Shown here piece after piece: positions 32,705 to 40,639 of a stretch of DNA of 48,873 nt. Location: assembly GCF_016909125.1 (NCBI RefSeq), contig NZ_JAFBFD010000021.1, forward strand, positions 1 to 48,873, read 5' to 3'. This stretch comes from Enterococcus lemanii. GTDB taxonomy: Bacteria; Bacillota; Bacilli; Lactobacillales; Enterococcaceae. Every line of letters starts with the position of its first letter. Position 1 is the first letter of the stretch. The notes beneath the pieces are model-generated. The model was not told the DNA's origin. It was given only the letters and a program-made list of their open reading frames with translations, and did not search any database. Made by a program: the position numbers and the translations under genes.

Positions 32705-34438
32705 TTAACGGTATTGATTAAAAAAATCATTGATGGCTAGTGCTTCTGAAAAATAAAAACCTTGTAAACAGTCAGCACCAAGTCCAGTAGCTAGGTTTAA
32801 TTCTTCAATTGTTTCAATGCCTTCACAACAAGTCATTAAGCCTAATGCTTGGGCTAATTGAATGATATGTTGCAAAACGATTTCTTTGCGAGAGTTTTTT
32901 TCTAAACCGGCCATGAAAGAAGCATCAATTTTTAAAATATCGACAGTCAAATTTGTTAGCAAATTAAAGTTTGAATAACCAATTCCAAGGTCATTAATTG
33001 CCAAACCAAAGCCCATTGTTTTTAATTCTTTTAAGCGTTGGATAACTTGATCTACCTTTTGAATATTTTGTAATTCAGTAATTTCAAAATAGATTTGCTT
33101 TGGCATCAATGTCTTATTTTTTACATGTGAGGCAATTTCAGTGAGAAATGATTTTTCCATTAATTGACTAGGTTCCAGATGGATAATGATCTCAAATCGA
33201 TTGAATAATTGATCATGTGCAAGTTGATTTAGCAGCCAACGATTTAATTTATGCGTATGCCCGTATTCAATAGTCGCTTCTAACAGTTGTTTAGGACTAA
33301 TAATCCCAATGTTTTCATCTTCCCAATAAATCATCGCCTCAGCAGCTTTGATTTGTCCTTTTTGATCAAAAATAGGTTGGTATTTGAGTTGTAAAAGTTT
33401 ATGATCTAAAGCATTTTGTAATTTTTCAATGATTTGAATATTACTGACATGTCTTTCAATCATTTGGTTTGAAAAGTAAACGATTTGCGAAGTATCTCGT
33501 TGATTCAAACAAATTTCAGCACTGCTTAAGAGAGAAGCGAGGTGATCCATTTTATTTGGATAAAAAGCAACACCAATTTCAACATTTAAAAAGATTGTTT
33601 GCTCCCCTAAAACGAGTGGCACTAATAAAACTTCACGGATTTTTTGCACAACGGATTTAAAATCATCTTCATTATTATAATCTGAACTGTACAAGGCAAA
33701 AATTTCGCGAGAGAGGCGGTATAAATAAAAGTATCTAGGGAGTACATTGCGAATTCGTTTGACCATTTCATTTGTAACTAGTTTATGGGTGGATCTAGAA
33801 TGGTGCATAGAAATTTCAGAAAGATTTTGACAACGAATCAATGCAAGTCCAGCTAATTTCGTATCTCTTTTTCGAATCGATTGGTTGATATCGTAAGAGA
33901 ATTGATTAAAATTGGGTAGTTTTGTTTGTACGTCAAAATAAGAACGAGTATTTTCTGAAAAAGCTCGAAAATTCAAAGTGCCAGAATCAAAAAATTGAAT
34001 ACCAAAAGTAGCACGATCATTTTTATTTTTAAATTGTTTAATTTTTAGCCAAATTTTCTTTATTTGACCATCTTTATCTAGGTAAGTTAAACTCCCGTTC
34101 CATTGGTTATGAGTCAACACTTGGTTCCAAATTTCTTCTTGATCGGTGCTGTGAAAGTTTGTTGGAAAAATAACCTTAAGCGATTGCCCAATTAATTCTG
34201 TTTGTCGTTTTCTCATTCGTTGTTCGAAGTTCTTATTTGTGAATAAAACACGATACGCGTCATCAATAAAAACAATTGAGATTGGTGCTGTTTGCATAAA
34301 TGAAATGTACTGAGCTAAATGTTCTTTTGATAAATTTAGCTTTTCTAAATTATTAATCGTTTTCAAATAATCATTCGATTCATCTAAAAACATTGAAAAT
34401 TCTTGTGTTATTTGATTCACGGTGCATTGTTCCTTCAA
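32705..34438 (-). CDS. PAS protein with degenerate GGDEF and EAL domains
   Basis: A 577-aa soluble protein. A PAS domain (about 45-150) is followed by a GGDEF-like domain (about 165-320) whose active motif is SREIF (243-247), and an EAL-like domain (about 335-575). EAL is E367-A-M. The Asn metal ligand is His420, and the D-D-F-G motif is N482-D-L-G. Glu452, Lys503, Glu539 and Gln559 are kept. Cyclase activity is ruled out by the motif, and phosphodiesterase activity is doubtful with two metal ligands changed. It may bind c-di-GMP or act through protein contacts. No membrane segment is seen. It is divergent from the amino-acid ABC transporter. Confidence 0.85.
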   Translation of the reverse strand: MKEQCTVNQITQEFSMFLDESNDYLKTINNLEKLNLSKEHLAQYISFMQTAPISIVFIDDAYRVLFTNKNFEQRMRKRQTELIGQSLKVIFPTNFHSTDQEEIWNQVLTHNQWNGSLTYLDKDGQIKKIWLKIKQFKNKNDRATFGIQFFDSGTLNFRAFSENTRSYFDVQTKLPNFNQFSYDINQSIRKRDTKLAGLALIRCQNLSEISMHHSRSTHKLVTNEMVKRIRNVLPRYFYLYRLSREIFALYSSDYNNEDDFKSVVQKIREVLLVPLVLGEQTIFLNVEIGVAFYPNKMDHLASLLSSAEICLNQRDTSQIVYFSNQMIERHVSNIQIIEKLQNALDHKLLQLKYQPIFDQKGQIKAAEAMIYWEDENIGIISPKQLLEATIEYGHTHKLNRWLLNQLAHDQLFNRFEIIIHLEPSQLMEKSFLTEIASHVKNKTLMPKQIYFEITELQNIQKVDQVIQRLKELKTMGFGLAINDLGIGYSNFNLLTNLTVDILKIDASFMAGLEKNSRKEIVLQHIIQLAQALGLMTCCEGIETIEELNLATGLGADCLQGFYFSEALAINDFFNQYR

Positions 34439-34631
34439 AATAAGTCCCCCTTTTAACGAACGGTCATCAATATATCTTGTTATTTATTATATCAATCTTT
34501 TTTGTGAATTGCTATCTAATAATAGACTGTAAATAATGAATATCAGGCTTTTTATCTCATTATTTTTGTGGTATGATAGCTCAGTTGGAAATGAATTTTT
34601 ATTCAAAAATATCAGGAAGGATGAATATAGT

Positions 34632-36095
34632 GTGCGTATTAAAAAAATAATTATTACGTTTTTTTCATTGTTTTTACTTTTAGGAATAGCCGGAACAACG
34701 ACCAGCGTTTTTGCGAACGAAAATGAGGATCTTATTTTTGAGACAATTAAACAAAGAGGGAATTTAATTGTCGGTTTATCACCAGATTATGCTCCTTATG
34801 AATTTTACACAGAAATCGATGGCAAACAAACGATTGTCGGTTTTGACATTTCTGTTGCTCAAAAAATTGCGGATGATTTAGGAGTAGATTTAGTAATCGA
34901 ACCAATGGGATTTGACGCCTTGCTTGGCTCGCTTAAAACGGGGAAAATTGACTTAATTATTTCAGGAATGTCGCCAACTCCAGAACGATTAAAAGAAGTC
35001 AGTTTTTCGAAATCTTATATGACGATTGAACAAAAAATGCTTGTTCGAAAAGAAAATCAAGCAAAATTAACTTCCTTAACTGATTTTTCAGGCTTATCCG
35101 TTGCGGTGCAAAAGCAATCCACCCAAGAAGAACTTGCCTTAAGTGAATTGCCTGAAACAAAAGTAATTTCTTTGCAAAAAATCCCAGATGTTGTTATGAA
35201 TTTAAAAAATAATAAAGTTGAAGGCGCCATTTTAGAAGGTCCTGTCGCTCAAGGGTATGTTGATCGACACGAAGATATCGTGTATTCAGATGTTACTTTT
35301 GCAGATGCTAGTAAAGAAGTAGCGGTTGCTTTTTCTAAAAATGCGCCCCAGTTAGAGGCACATATAAACCAAAGCATTACCGAGATTCTTGATAACAATT
35401 TACTTGAAGGATATCAAAAAGAAGCCAATCAATGGTTACTACAAGATGAAAAAGGTTTCTTTGCGAAATACTCTCCATATTATATTAAAGGCGCCGGTTT
35501 TACTATTTTGCTTGCTTTAATTGGTGTCCTTTTTGGGACGGCTCTTGGTGGGCTACTAGCCTTAATGAAACTAGCCAAAAATAAATTATTACGTATTTTA
35601 GCAACGATTTATATTGAATATGTTCGTGGGACACCTTTGCTTGTTCAAATCTTTATTGTGTACTTTGGAACAGGAATTTTAGGGATAGAAGTTTCACGTC
35701 TAGCCGCAGGTTGTATTGCGCTGTCCATTAACAGTGGGGCGTATGTCGCTGAGATTATTCGTGCAGGGATCAATGCGGTAAATAAAGGCCAATTAGAAGC
35801 TGCTCGTTCGTTAGGGATGACGCAGGCTCAAGCGATGCGATTTATTATTTTACCACAAGCAATTAAAAATATTTTACCAGCACTGGGTAACGAATTTGTA
35901 ACGGTTATTAAAGAATCATCGGTTGTGTCAGTGATTGGTGTGTCAGAATTAATTTTCCAAGCAGGAAATGTTCAAGGGGCGAGTTTTAAACCATTCTTAC
36001 CTTATGTTGTTGTCTCGCTCATTTACTTTGTCTTAACCTTTACATTGTCTCGTCTTTTAGGAGTCGCAGAAAGGAAAATGAATACAAATGATTAA
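34632..36095 (+). CDS. polar amino-acid ABC transporter, fused binding protein and permease
   Basis: A 487-aa fusion. A signal sequence ([16 protein letters not shown]) leads to a family 3 solute-binding domain (about 35-260: [42 protein letters not shown]), then a three- to five-helix permease domain with the EAA loop [20 protein letters not shown]. This is the GlnP-type layout of Lactobacillales, with one binding domain instead of two. I place the start at GTG 34632, 11 nt after AGGAAGG; the upstream in-frame ATG at 34536 lacks a site and would add residues before the signal. Glutamine or another polar amino acid is the likely cargo. It overlaps the ATPase gene by 8 nt. Confidence 0.88.
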   Translation: MRIKKIIITFFSLFLLLGIAGTTTSVFANENEDLIFETIKQRGNLIVGLSPDYAPYEFYTEIDGKQTIVGFDISVAQKIADDLGVDLVIEPMGFDALLGSLKTGKIDLIISGMSPTPERLKEVSFSKSYMTIEQKMLVRKENQAKLTSLTDFSGLSVAVQKQSTQEELALSELPETKVISLQKIPDVVMNLKNNKVEGAILEGPVAQGYVDRHEDIVYSDVTFADASKEVAVAFSKNAPQLEAHINQSITEILDNNLLEGYQKEANQWLLQDEKGFFAKYSPYYIKGAGFTILLALIGVLFGTALGGLLALMKLAKNKLLRILATIYIEYVRGTPLLVQIFIVYFGTGILGIEVSRLAAGCIALSINSGAYVAEIIRAGINAVNKGQLEAARSLGMTQAQAMRFIILPQAIKNILPALGNEFVTVIKESSVVSVIGVSELIFQAGNVQGASFKPFLPYVVVSLIYFVLTFTLSRLLGVAERKMNTND

Positions 36096-36810
36096 CGTAA
36101 AGAACTTACATAAAAGTTTTGGAAAAAATGAAGTTTTAAAAGGAATCGATTTGCAAATTGAAAAAGGAGAAGTTGTTGTAATTATAGGTCCATCAGGTAG
36201 TGGGAAGAGTACTTTTTTACGTTGTTTAAACTTACTTGAGATGCCTACTTCTGGTATGATTACATTTGAAGGGCAAAATATTTTAAATAAAGGGACAAAT
36301 ATTGATCAACTCCGACAAAAAATGGGTATGGTTTTTCAAAGTTTTAATTTATTTCCACATAAATCTGTTCTTGAGAATTTAACGATTAGTCCAATTAAAG
36401 TCAAAAAAGAAGAAAGCAAACAAGCGGAGGAAAAAGCTTTCCAATTACTTGAGCAAGTCGGACTTAAAGAAAAAGCGGCCAGTTATCCAGCAAGCCTTTC
36501 TGGAGGACAACAACAACGAGTGGCAATTGCACGAGCATTAGCGATGAATCCAGACGTTTTGCTTTTTGATGAACCGACTTCGGCACTTGATCCTGAAATG
36601 GTAGGCGAAGTCCTAGCGGTGATGAAAAATTTAGCCGATAAAGGGATGACGATGGTCGTTGTCACTCATGAGATGGGTTTTGCCAAAGAAGTAGCGAGCC
36701 GCGTGGTTTTTATGGATGAAGGTGTTATTCAAGAAGAAGGGACACCTGCTGACATTTTTACAAAACCAAAAAATCCACGTACTCAAAGTTTTTTAAATAA
36801 AGTTTTATAA
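36088..36810 (+). CDS. polar amino-acid ABC transporter ATPase (GlnQ-like)
   Basis: A 240-aa ATPase. Walker [10 protein letters not shown] is near 33-41, then the Q-loop [10 protein letters not shown], signature LSGGQQQR, Walker [12 protein letters not shown] and switch VVTHEMGF. All residues are canonical. It overlaps the end of the fused permease and completes the importer. Confidence 0.94.
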   Translation: MINVKNLHKSFGKNEVLKGIDLQIEKGEVVVIIGPSGSGKSTFLRCLNLLEMPTSGMITFEGQNILNKGTNIDQLRQKMGMVFQSFNLFPHKSVLENLTISPIKVKKEESKQAEEKAFQLLEQVGLKEKAASYPASLSGGQQQRVAIARALAMNPDVLLFDEPTSALDPEMVGEVLAVMKNLADKGMTMVVVTHEMGFAKEVASRVVFMDEGVIQEEGTPADIFTKPKNPRTQSFLNKVL

Positions 36811-36828
36811 CCATTTATTTTAAAGCGG

Positions 36829-36870
36829 GCATACAAGTCGATAAAAAGTCTTGTATGCTTTTTTATTTTT
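36829..36870 (+). terminator. terminator of the amino-acid transporter operon
   Basis: GCATACAAG (36829-36837) pairs with CTTGTATGC (36850-36858), followed by TTTTTTATTTTT. Confidence 0.88.
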
Positions 36871-36974
36871 GAGAGGAGTCGCGTGCTTTTATGAATGTTT
36901 TATAGCAATTGTTTTAAAATGTTCGGGAAAATTAAAAGAAAATGAAGATTTGAAGGTTTTTTCACATTTTATTA

Positions 36975-36983
36975 TGCTATAAT
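36975..36983 (+). promoter_or_regulatory. extended -10 promoter of the ACT/UPF0210 operon
   Basis: TGCTATAAT with a consensus TATAAT at 36978-36983 and a TGn extension. No clear -35 box, as is common for extended -10 promoters. Confidence 0.6.
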
Positions 36984-37008
36984 GATAAAAAAATTAAGGA
37001 GTGGTTAT

Positions 37009-37275
37009 ATGCGAGCAATACTAACAGTTATTGGAAAAGATAAGGTAGGAATCATTGCTGGAGTTAGCCAAAAGTTGGCCGAACTAAATATTAATATTGT
37101 TGATGTGACTCAAACCATTATGCAAGAATATTTTACGATGATGATGGTTTTAGAACTGAATCCTCAACTAGACTTTGAAAACACTCGCCAAGCTTTAACA
37201 CAAGTGGGCACTGATTTGGGCGTAAAAATTAATATTCAAAATGAAGAAATCTTTGAAGCAATGCATAAATTATAA
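37009..37275 (+). CDS. ACT-domain protein (UPF0237)
   Basis: An 88-aa single ACT domain (MRAILTVIGKDKVGIIAGVSQKLAELNINIVDV). AAGGAG at 36994-36999 selects ATG 37009. Such stand-alone ACT proteins usually sit beside UPF0210, as here, 16 nt upstream. Amino-acid sensing is assumed from the fold; no ligand is known to me. Confidence 0.88.
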   Translation: MRAILTVIGKDKVGIIAGVSQKLAELNINIVDVTQTIMQEYFTMMMVLELNPQLDFENTRQALTQVGTDLGVKINIQNEEIFEAMHKL

Positions 37276-37291
37276 TTAAGGAGTCAGATGA

Positions 37292-38641
37292 ATGGAAGTT
37301 AATCATATACTAGAAACAATTCGCATGGTCGAAGAAGAACACCTAGATATTCGAACAATTACAATGGGGATCTCCTTACTTGACTGTATGGATGCGAATA
37401 TCGATGTTACTTGTGAGAAAATCTATCAAAAAATTACAACCAAAGCTAAAAATTTAGTTTCAGTTGGAGAAGGCATTGAATCAGAGTTTGGTATTCCAAT
37501 TATTAATAAACGAATTTCAGTTACGCCAATTGGCATAGTCGCCTCTGCTGCTCAAGCGACACCAGCTGATTGTATCAAAATTGCTAAGTCTTTAGATAAG
37601 GCTGCTCAAACGGTTGGCGTAAACTTCATTGGTGGTTATAGTGCACTCGTTGAAAAAGGCTATCAAGGGGCTGACTTGGCTTTAATTCAATCGATTCCTG
37701 AAGCGTTGGCCCAGACCCAATTTGTTTGCTCTTCTGTAAACATCGGTTCAACCAAAGCTGGAATTAATATGGATGCTGTTAAATTAATGGGGGAAATCGT
37801 AAAAGAAACAGCCGAAACTTCTGATATGGGCTGTGCGAAATTAGTTGTTTTTGCTAACGCAGTCGAAGATAATCCATTTATGGCTGGTGCCTTTCATGGC
37901 GTTGGAGAAGCCGATTGTGAAATTAACGTTGGAGTGAGTGGACCTGGTGTAGTGAAACGTGCGCTTGAAAAAGTTCGTGGTGAATCGTTTGATGTCGTGG
38001 CTGAAACAGTTAAAAAAACTGCTTTTAAAATTACACGCATGGGTCAATTAGTCGGGCGTGTCGCATCAGAACGTTTAGGCGTGCCATTTGGGATTGTCGA
38101 TTTATCCCTTGCCCCAACACCAGCTGTTGGCGATAGTGTCGCTTTTATTTTAGAGGAAATGGGATTAGAATCGGTGGGAACGCACGGCACAACGGCTGCT
38201 TTAGCTTTATTAAACGACGCCGTGAAAAAAGGTGGCGTCATGGCATGTAATCATGTAGGTGGTTTGTCCGGTGCTTTTATTCCGGTTTCTGAAGATGCAG
38301 GGATGATTCAAGCAGTTGAACGTGGCTTATTAAATTTAGAGAAACTTGAAGCGATGACAGCGATTTGTTCTGTAGGATTAGACATGATTGCAATCCCAGG
38401 TGATACACCAGCTGAAACAATTGGGGCAATGATTGCCGATGAAGCAGCTATCGGGGTAATTAATCATAAAACGACAGCTGTTCGGATTATTCCAGCAAAA
38501 AATAGCCAGGTTGGTGATATGATTGAATTTGGTGGACTTTTAGGTCGAGCACCAGTAATGAAAGTTAATTCAGCAAAGTCATTTGATTTCATTCAACGTG
38601 GTGGTCGTATTCCAGCACCGATTCATTCATTTAAAAATTAG
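37292..38641 (+). CDS. UPF0210 (DUF711, PFL-family) protein
   Basis: A 449-aa member of UPF0210, related in fold to glycyl-radical (pyruvate formate-lyase-like) proteins. It lacks a recognisable glycyl-radical motif. Typical blocks are [60 protein letters not shown] and [18 protein letters not shown] lies 8 nt before ATG 37292. It is co-transcribed with the ACT protein and HAD hydrolase; the biochemical role is unknown. Confidence 0.88.
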   Translation: MEVNHILETIRMVEEEHLDIRTITMGISLLDCMDANIDVTCEKIYQKITTKAKNLVSVGEGIESEFGIPIINKRISVTPIGIVASAAQATPADCIKIAKSLDKAAQTVGVNFIGGYSALVEKGYQGADLALIQSIPEALAQTQFVCSSVNIGSTKAGINMDAVKLMGEIVKETAETSDMGCAKLVVFANAVEDNPFMAGAFHGVGEADCEINVGVSGPGVVKRALEKVRGESFDVVAETVKKTAFKITRMGQLVGRVASERLGVPFGIVDLSLAPTPAVGDSVAFILEEMGLESVGTHGTTAALALLNDAVKKGGVMACNHVGGLSGAFIPVSEDAGMIQAVERGLLNLEKLEAMTAICSVGLDMIAIPGDTPAETIGAMIADEAAIGVINHKTTAVRIIPAKNSQVGDMIEFGGLLGRAPVMKVNSAKSFDFIQRGGRIPAPIHSFKN

Positions 38642-38653
38642 TTAGGTGAAGAA

Positions 38654-39265
38654 ATGTATAAAAATTATATTTGGGATTTTGATGGCACACTCTATGACAC
38701 GTATCCAGTAATGCTCGAATGTATCTTAAGTAGTTTAGCCAAAGATTTTGCGATTTCAGGTGATGCAGCTAAAATATATTTTCTTTTAAAAAATGAGTCT
38801 TCAGCGGCGGTTGCTCGCGAATATGCTTTAGATTTTACGGAGTTCACTCAAAAATTTAAAGCACTTGAAATGGCGGATCTTAGACAACCGCAGCCTTTTT
38901 TACAAGTAAGAGAAGTTTTGACTGCGATTATCCAACGCGGTGGGCAACATTTTATTTTGACTCATCGAACGCAACAATCAACGGCAGAAATGTTAGCAAA
39001 AGAAGGATTAAATGAATACTTTGTAGAAATCATTGGTTCTGAACAACCTTTTCCGCGCAAACCCAATCCGACGTCACTGTTATACCTAATGGATAAATAC
39101 CAATTAGACCCGGTCGAAACAGTGATGATTGGCGACCGTAAACTTGACGTTGATGCGGGAAAGAACGCCGGCATGCAAACGATCTTTTTTGATAATGAAA
39201 AAATCTTGACGAATATTCAAGCGGACCATTACGTGACGGAACTCACTCAAATTATTGCTTTATAA
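38654..39265 (+). CDS. HAD-superfamily phosphatase (phosphoglycolate phosphatase-like)
   Basis: A 203-aa HAD hydrolase, subfamily IA. Motif I DFDGTLYDTYP is at 9-19, motif II ILTHRT, motif III with the Lys in RKPNPTSLLY, and motif IV GDRKLDVDAGKNAGM. It removes phosphate from a small metabolite; the particular substrate is not indicated. It follows UPF0210 by 12 nt and ends the operon at a terminator. Confidence 0.88.
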   Translation: MYKNYIWDFDGTLYDTYPVMLECILSSLAKDFAISGDAAKIYFLLKNESSAAVAREYALDFTEFTQKFKALEMADLRQPQPFLQVREVLTAIIQRGGQHFILTHRTQQSTAEMLAKEGLNEYFVEIIGSEQPFPRKPNPTSLLYLMDKYQLDPVETVMIGDRKLDVDAGKNAGMQTIFFDNEKILTNIQADHYVTELTQIIAL

Positions 39266-39272
39266 AAAAACG

Positions 39273-39301
39273 AGACCGATTGAATTTCTAATCGGTCTTT
39301 T
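39273..39301 (+). terminator. terminator after the HAD gene
   Basis: AGACCGATT (39273-39281) pairs with AATCGGTCT (39290-39298), followed by TTTGCG; a short U tract. Confidence 0.78.
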
Positions 39302-39336
39302 GCGTATCTATCTCTTGAAAGGAGTGGATACTTACT

Positions 39337-39948
39337 ATGACATGGTTAAAAAAGAACAAAATGATGCCGTTAATCGTTGTTATCGTCGGAGTGAGTTTGG
39401 GCTTAGGTAGCCTTTTTTTCTTTTATTTTCAAAAGGAGGATGTCCCGCTTTGGGAAAATACGCAATATTCGACTGCAAGCACTGAGACGCATTCCGTTAT
39501 TAGTGAGCAAATAACGGAAACAATTCTTGTTGATATAAAAGGGGCTGTTATGCGACCAGGCGTTTATGAATTGGCATTTGATGCGCGTTTACAAGAGTTG
39601 ATTCTTCTAGCAGGAGGGTTGAATGAGCTTGCCGAAGACCGTTCATTAAATTTAGCGGAAAAATTAGTCGATCAACAAATGATTTATGTAGCAACAAAAG
39701 AAGAAGTTGCTTTTTCAATGCCACTACCAGAAAAACAAATTTCCGAAACAAAAGAAGCGTTGATTAACATCAATACAGCTAGTTTAAGCGAATTACAACA
39801 GTTAACGGGCGTTGGCCCTGCCAAGGCGCAAGCCATTATTGACCATCGTGAAGAAAACGGGTTGTTTAAAAGTGTGGATGACTTGACTCAAGTATCTGGG
39901 TTTGGTGAAAAGACAGTTGAAAAATTACGAAACTCGATTAAAATATAA
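39337..39948 (+). CDS. comEA: competence DNA receptor ComEA
   Basis: A 203-aa membrane-anchored DNA-binding protein. One N-terminal membrane helix (about 10-31) is followed by a Ser/Thr-rich linker, an SLBB-type domain (VDIKGAVMRPGVYEL...IYVA) and a C-terminal double helix-hairpin-helix (ININTASLSELQQLTGVGPAKAQAI...VSGFGEKTVEKLR). It binds incoming duplex DNA at the cell surface. The full-length gene suggests that the DNA-uptake machinery is kept, although natural competence is not generally seen in enterococci. Confidence 0.93.
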   Translation: MTWLKKNKMMPLIVVIVGVSLGLGSLFFFYFQKEDVPLWENTQYSTASTETHSVISEQITETILVDIKGAVMRPGVYELAFDARLQELILLAGGLNELAEDRSLNLAEKLVDQQMIYVATKEEVAFSMPLPEKQISETKEALININTASLSELQQLTGVGPAKAQAIIDHREENGLFKSVDDLTQVSGFGEKTVEKLRNSIKI

Positions 39949-39971
39949 TTAAAAACAAAAAGAGGTAAAAA

Positions 39972-40460
39972 ATGAGTAATCAAAGAATTCCTTGGGACCA
40001 ATATTTTATGGCTCAGTCGGTTTTATTAGCGTTAAGAAGCACGTGTACTCGACTTGAAGTTGGAGCGACTTTAGTCAAAGACAAGCGTGTGATTGCAGGC
40101 GGTTATAATGGTTCTGTCAGTGGCGATGAGCATTGTATTGATCATGATTGTTATGTGGTGGACGGTCATTGTATTCGAACGATTCATGCTGAAATGAACG
40201 CTTTACTTCAATGTGCGAAGCTGGGTATTTCAACAGATGGGGCGGAGATTTATGTGACCCATTTTCCTTGCTTGCATTGTACAAAAGCAATTTTACAAGC
40301 AGGAATAAAGAAAATTCATTACTTACATAATTATCGAAACGATGAATACGCACAAAAACTTATTCATAAAGTCGGTGCAACTGTTCATCAAGTGCAGTTA
40401 GAACCGAAATATTTTGAGAAATTATCTTTTGGCAATTTAGCCGACAAAGGCCAATCCTAA
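39972..40460 (+). CDS. comEB: ComE operon protein 2, dCMP deaminase-family
   Basis: A 162-aa zinc-dependent deaminase. HAEMNALLQCA provides the His and catalytic Glu, and PCLHCTKA the two Cys ligands. It converts dCMP to dUMP for thymidylate synthesis; a direct competence role has not been shown for the family. It follows comEA by 23 nt, and a terminator comes after it. Confidence 0.93.
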   Translation: MSNQRIPWDQYFMAQSVLLALRSTCTRLEVGATLVKDKRVIAGGYNGSVSGDEHCIDHDCYVVDGHCIRTIHAEMNALLQCAKLGISTDGAEIYVTHFPCLHCTKAILQAGIKKIHYLHNYRNDEYAQKLIHKVGATVHQVQLEPKYFEKLSFGNLADKGQS

Positions 40461-40471
40461 ATATTTTAACT

Positions 40472-40505
40472 AAAAACTAGCAAAATTTTTTTGTTAGTTT
40501 TTTTG
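40472..40505 (+). terminator. intrinsic terminator between comEB and comEC
   Basis: AAAAACTAGC (40472-40481) pairs with GTTAGTTTTT (40493-40502) with one G-U pair; an A/T loop and T7 run. It should reduce comEC transcription from the comEA promoter. Confidence 0.75.
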
Positions 40506-40576
40506 TGATTTTAATTAAATCAGAACGTAAATGCGTACTTTTTATTAGTTAGAAAAAACAAATAAAGAGGAGATTT

Positions 40577-40639
40577 ATGATGACAAACTTAAAAAGAAAG
40601 AATCATTACTATTATTTATTTGGTTCATTCAATGAATAG
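40577..40639 (+). CDS. 20-codon leader ORF overlapping comEC
   Basis: ATG 40577 has a good AAAGAGGAG site (40563-40572) and reads 20 codons to TAG 40637-40639, overlapping the comEC ATG at 40632. comEC itself has no ribosome site, so either this short frame feeds ribosomes into comEC or it is the out-of-frame N-terminus of comEC: dropping one A from the A5 run at 40591-40595 would join the two frames. Both readings are inference. Confidence 0.4.
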   Translation: MMTNLKRKNHYYYLFGSFNE

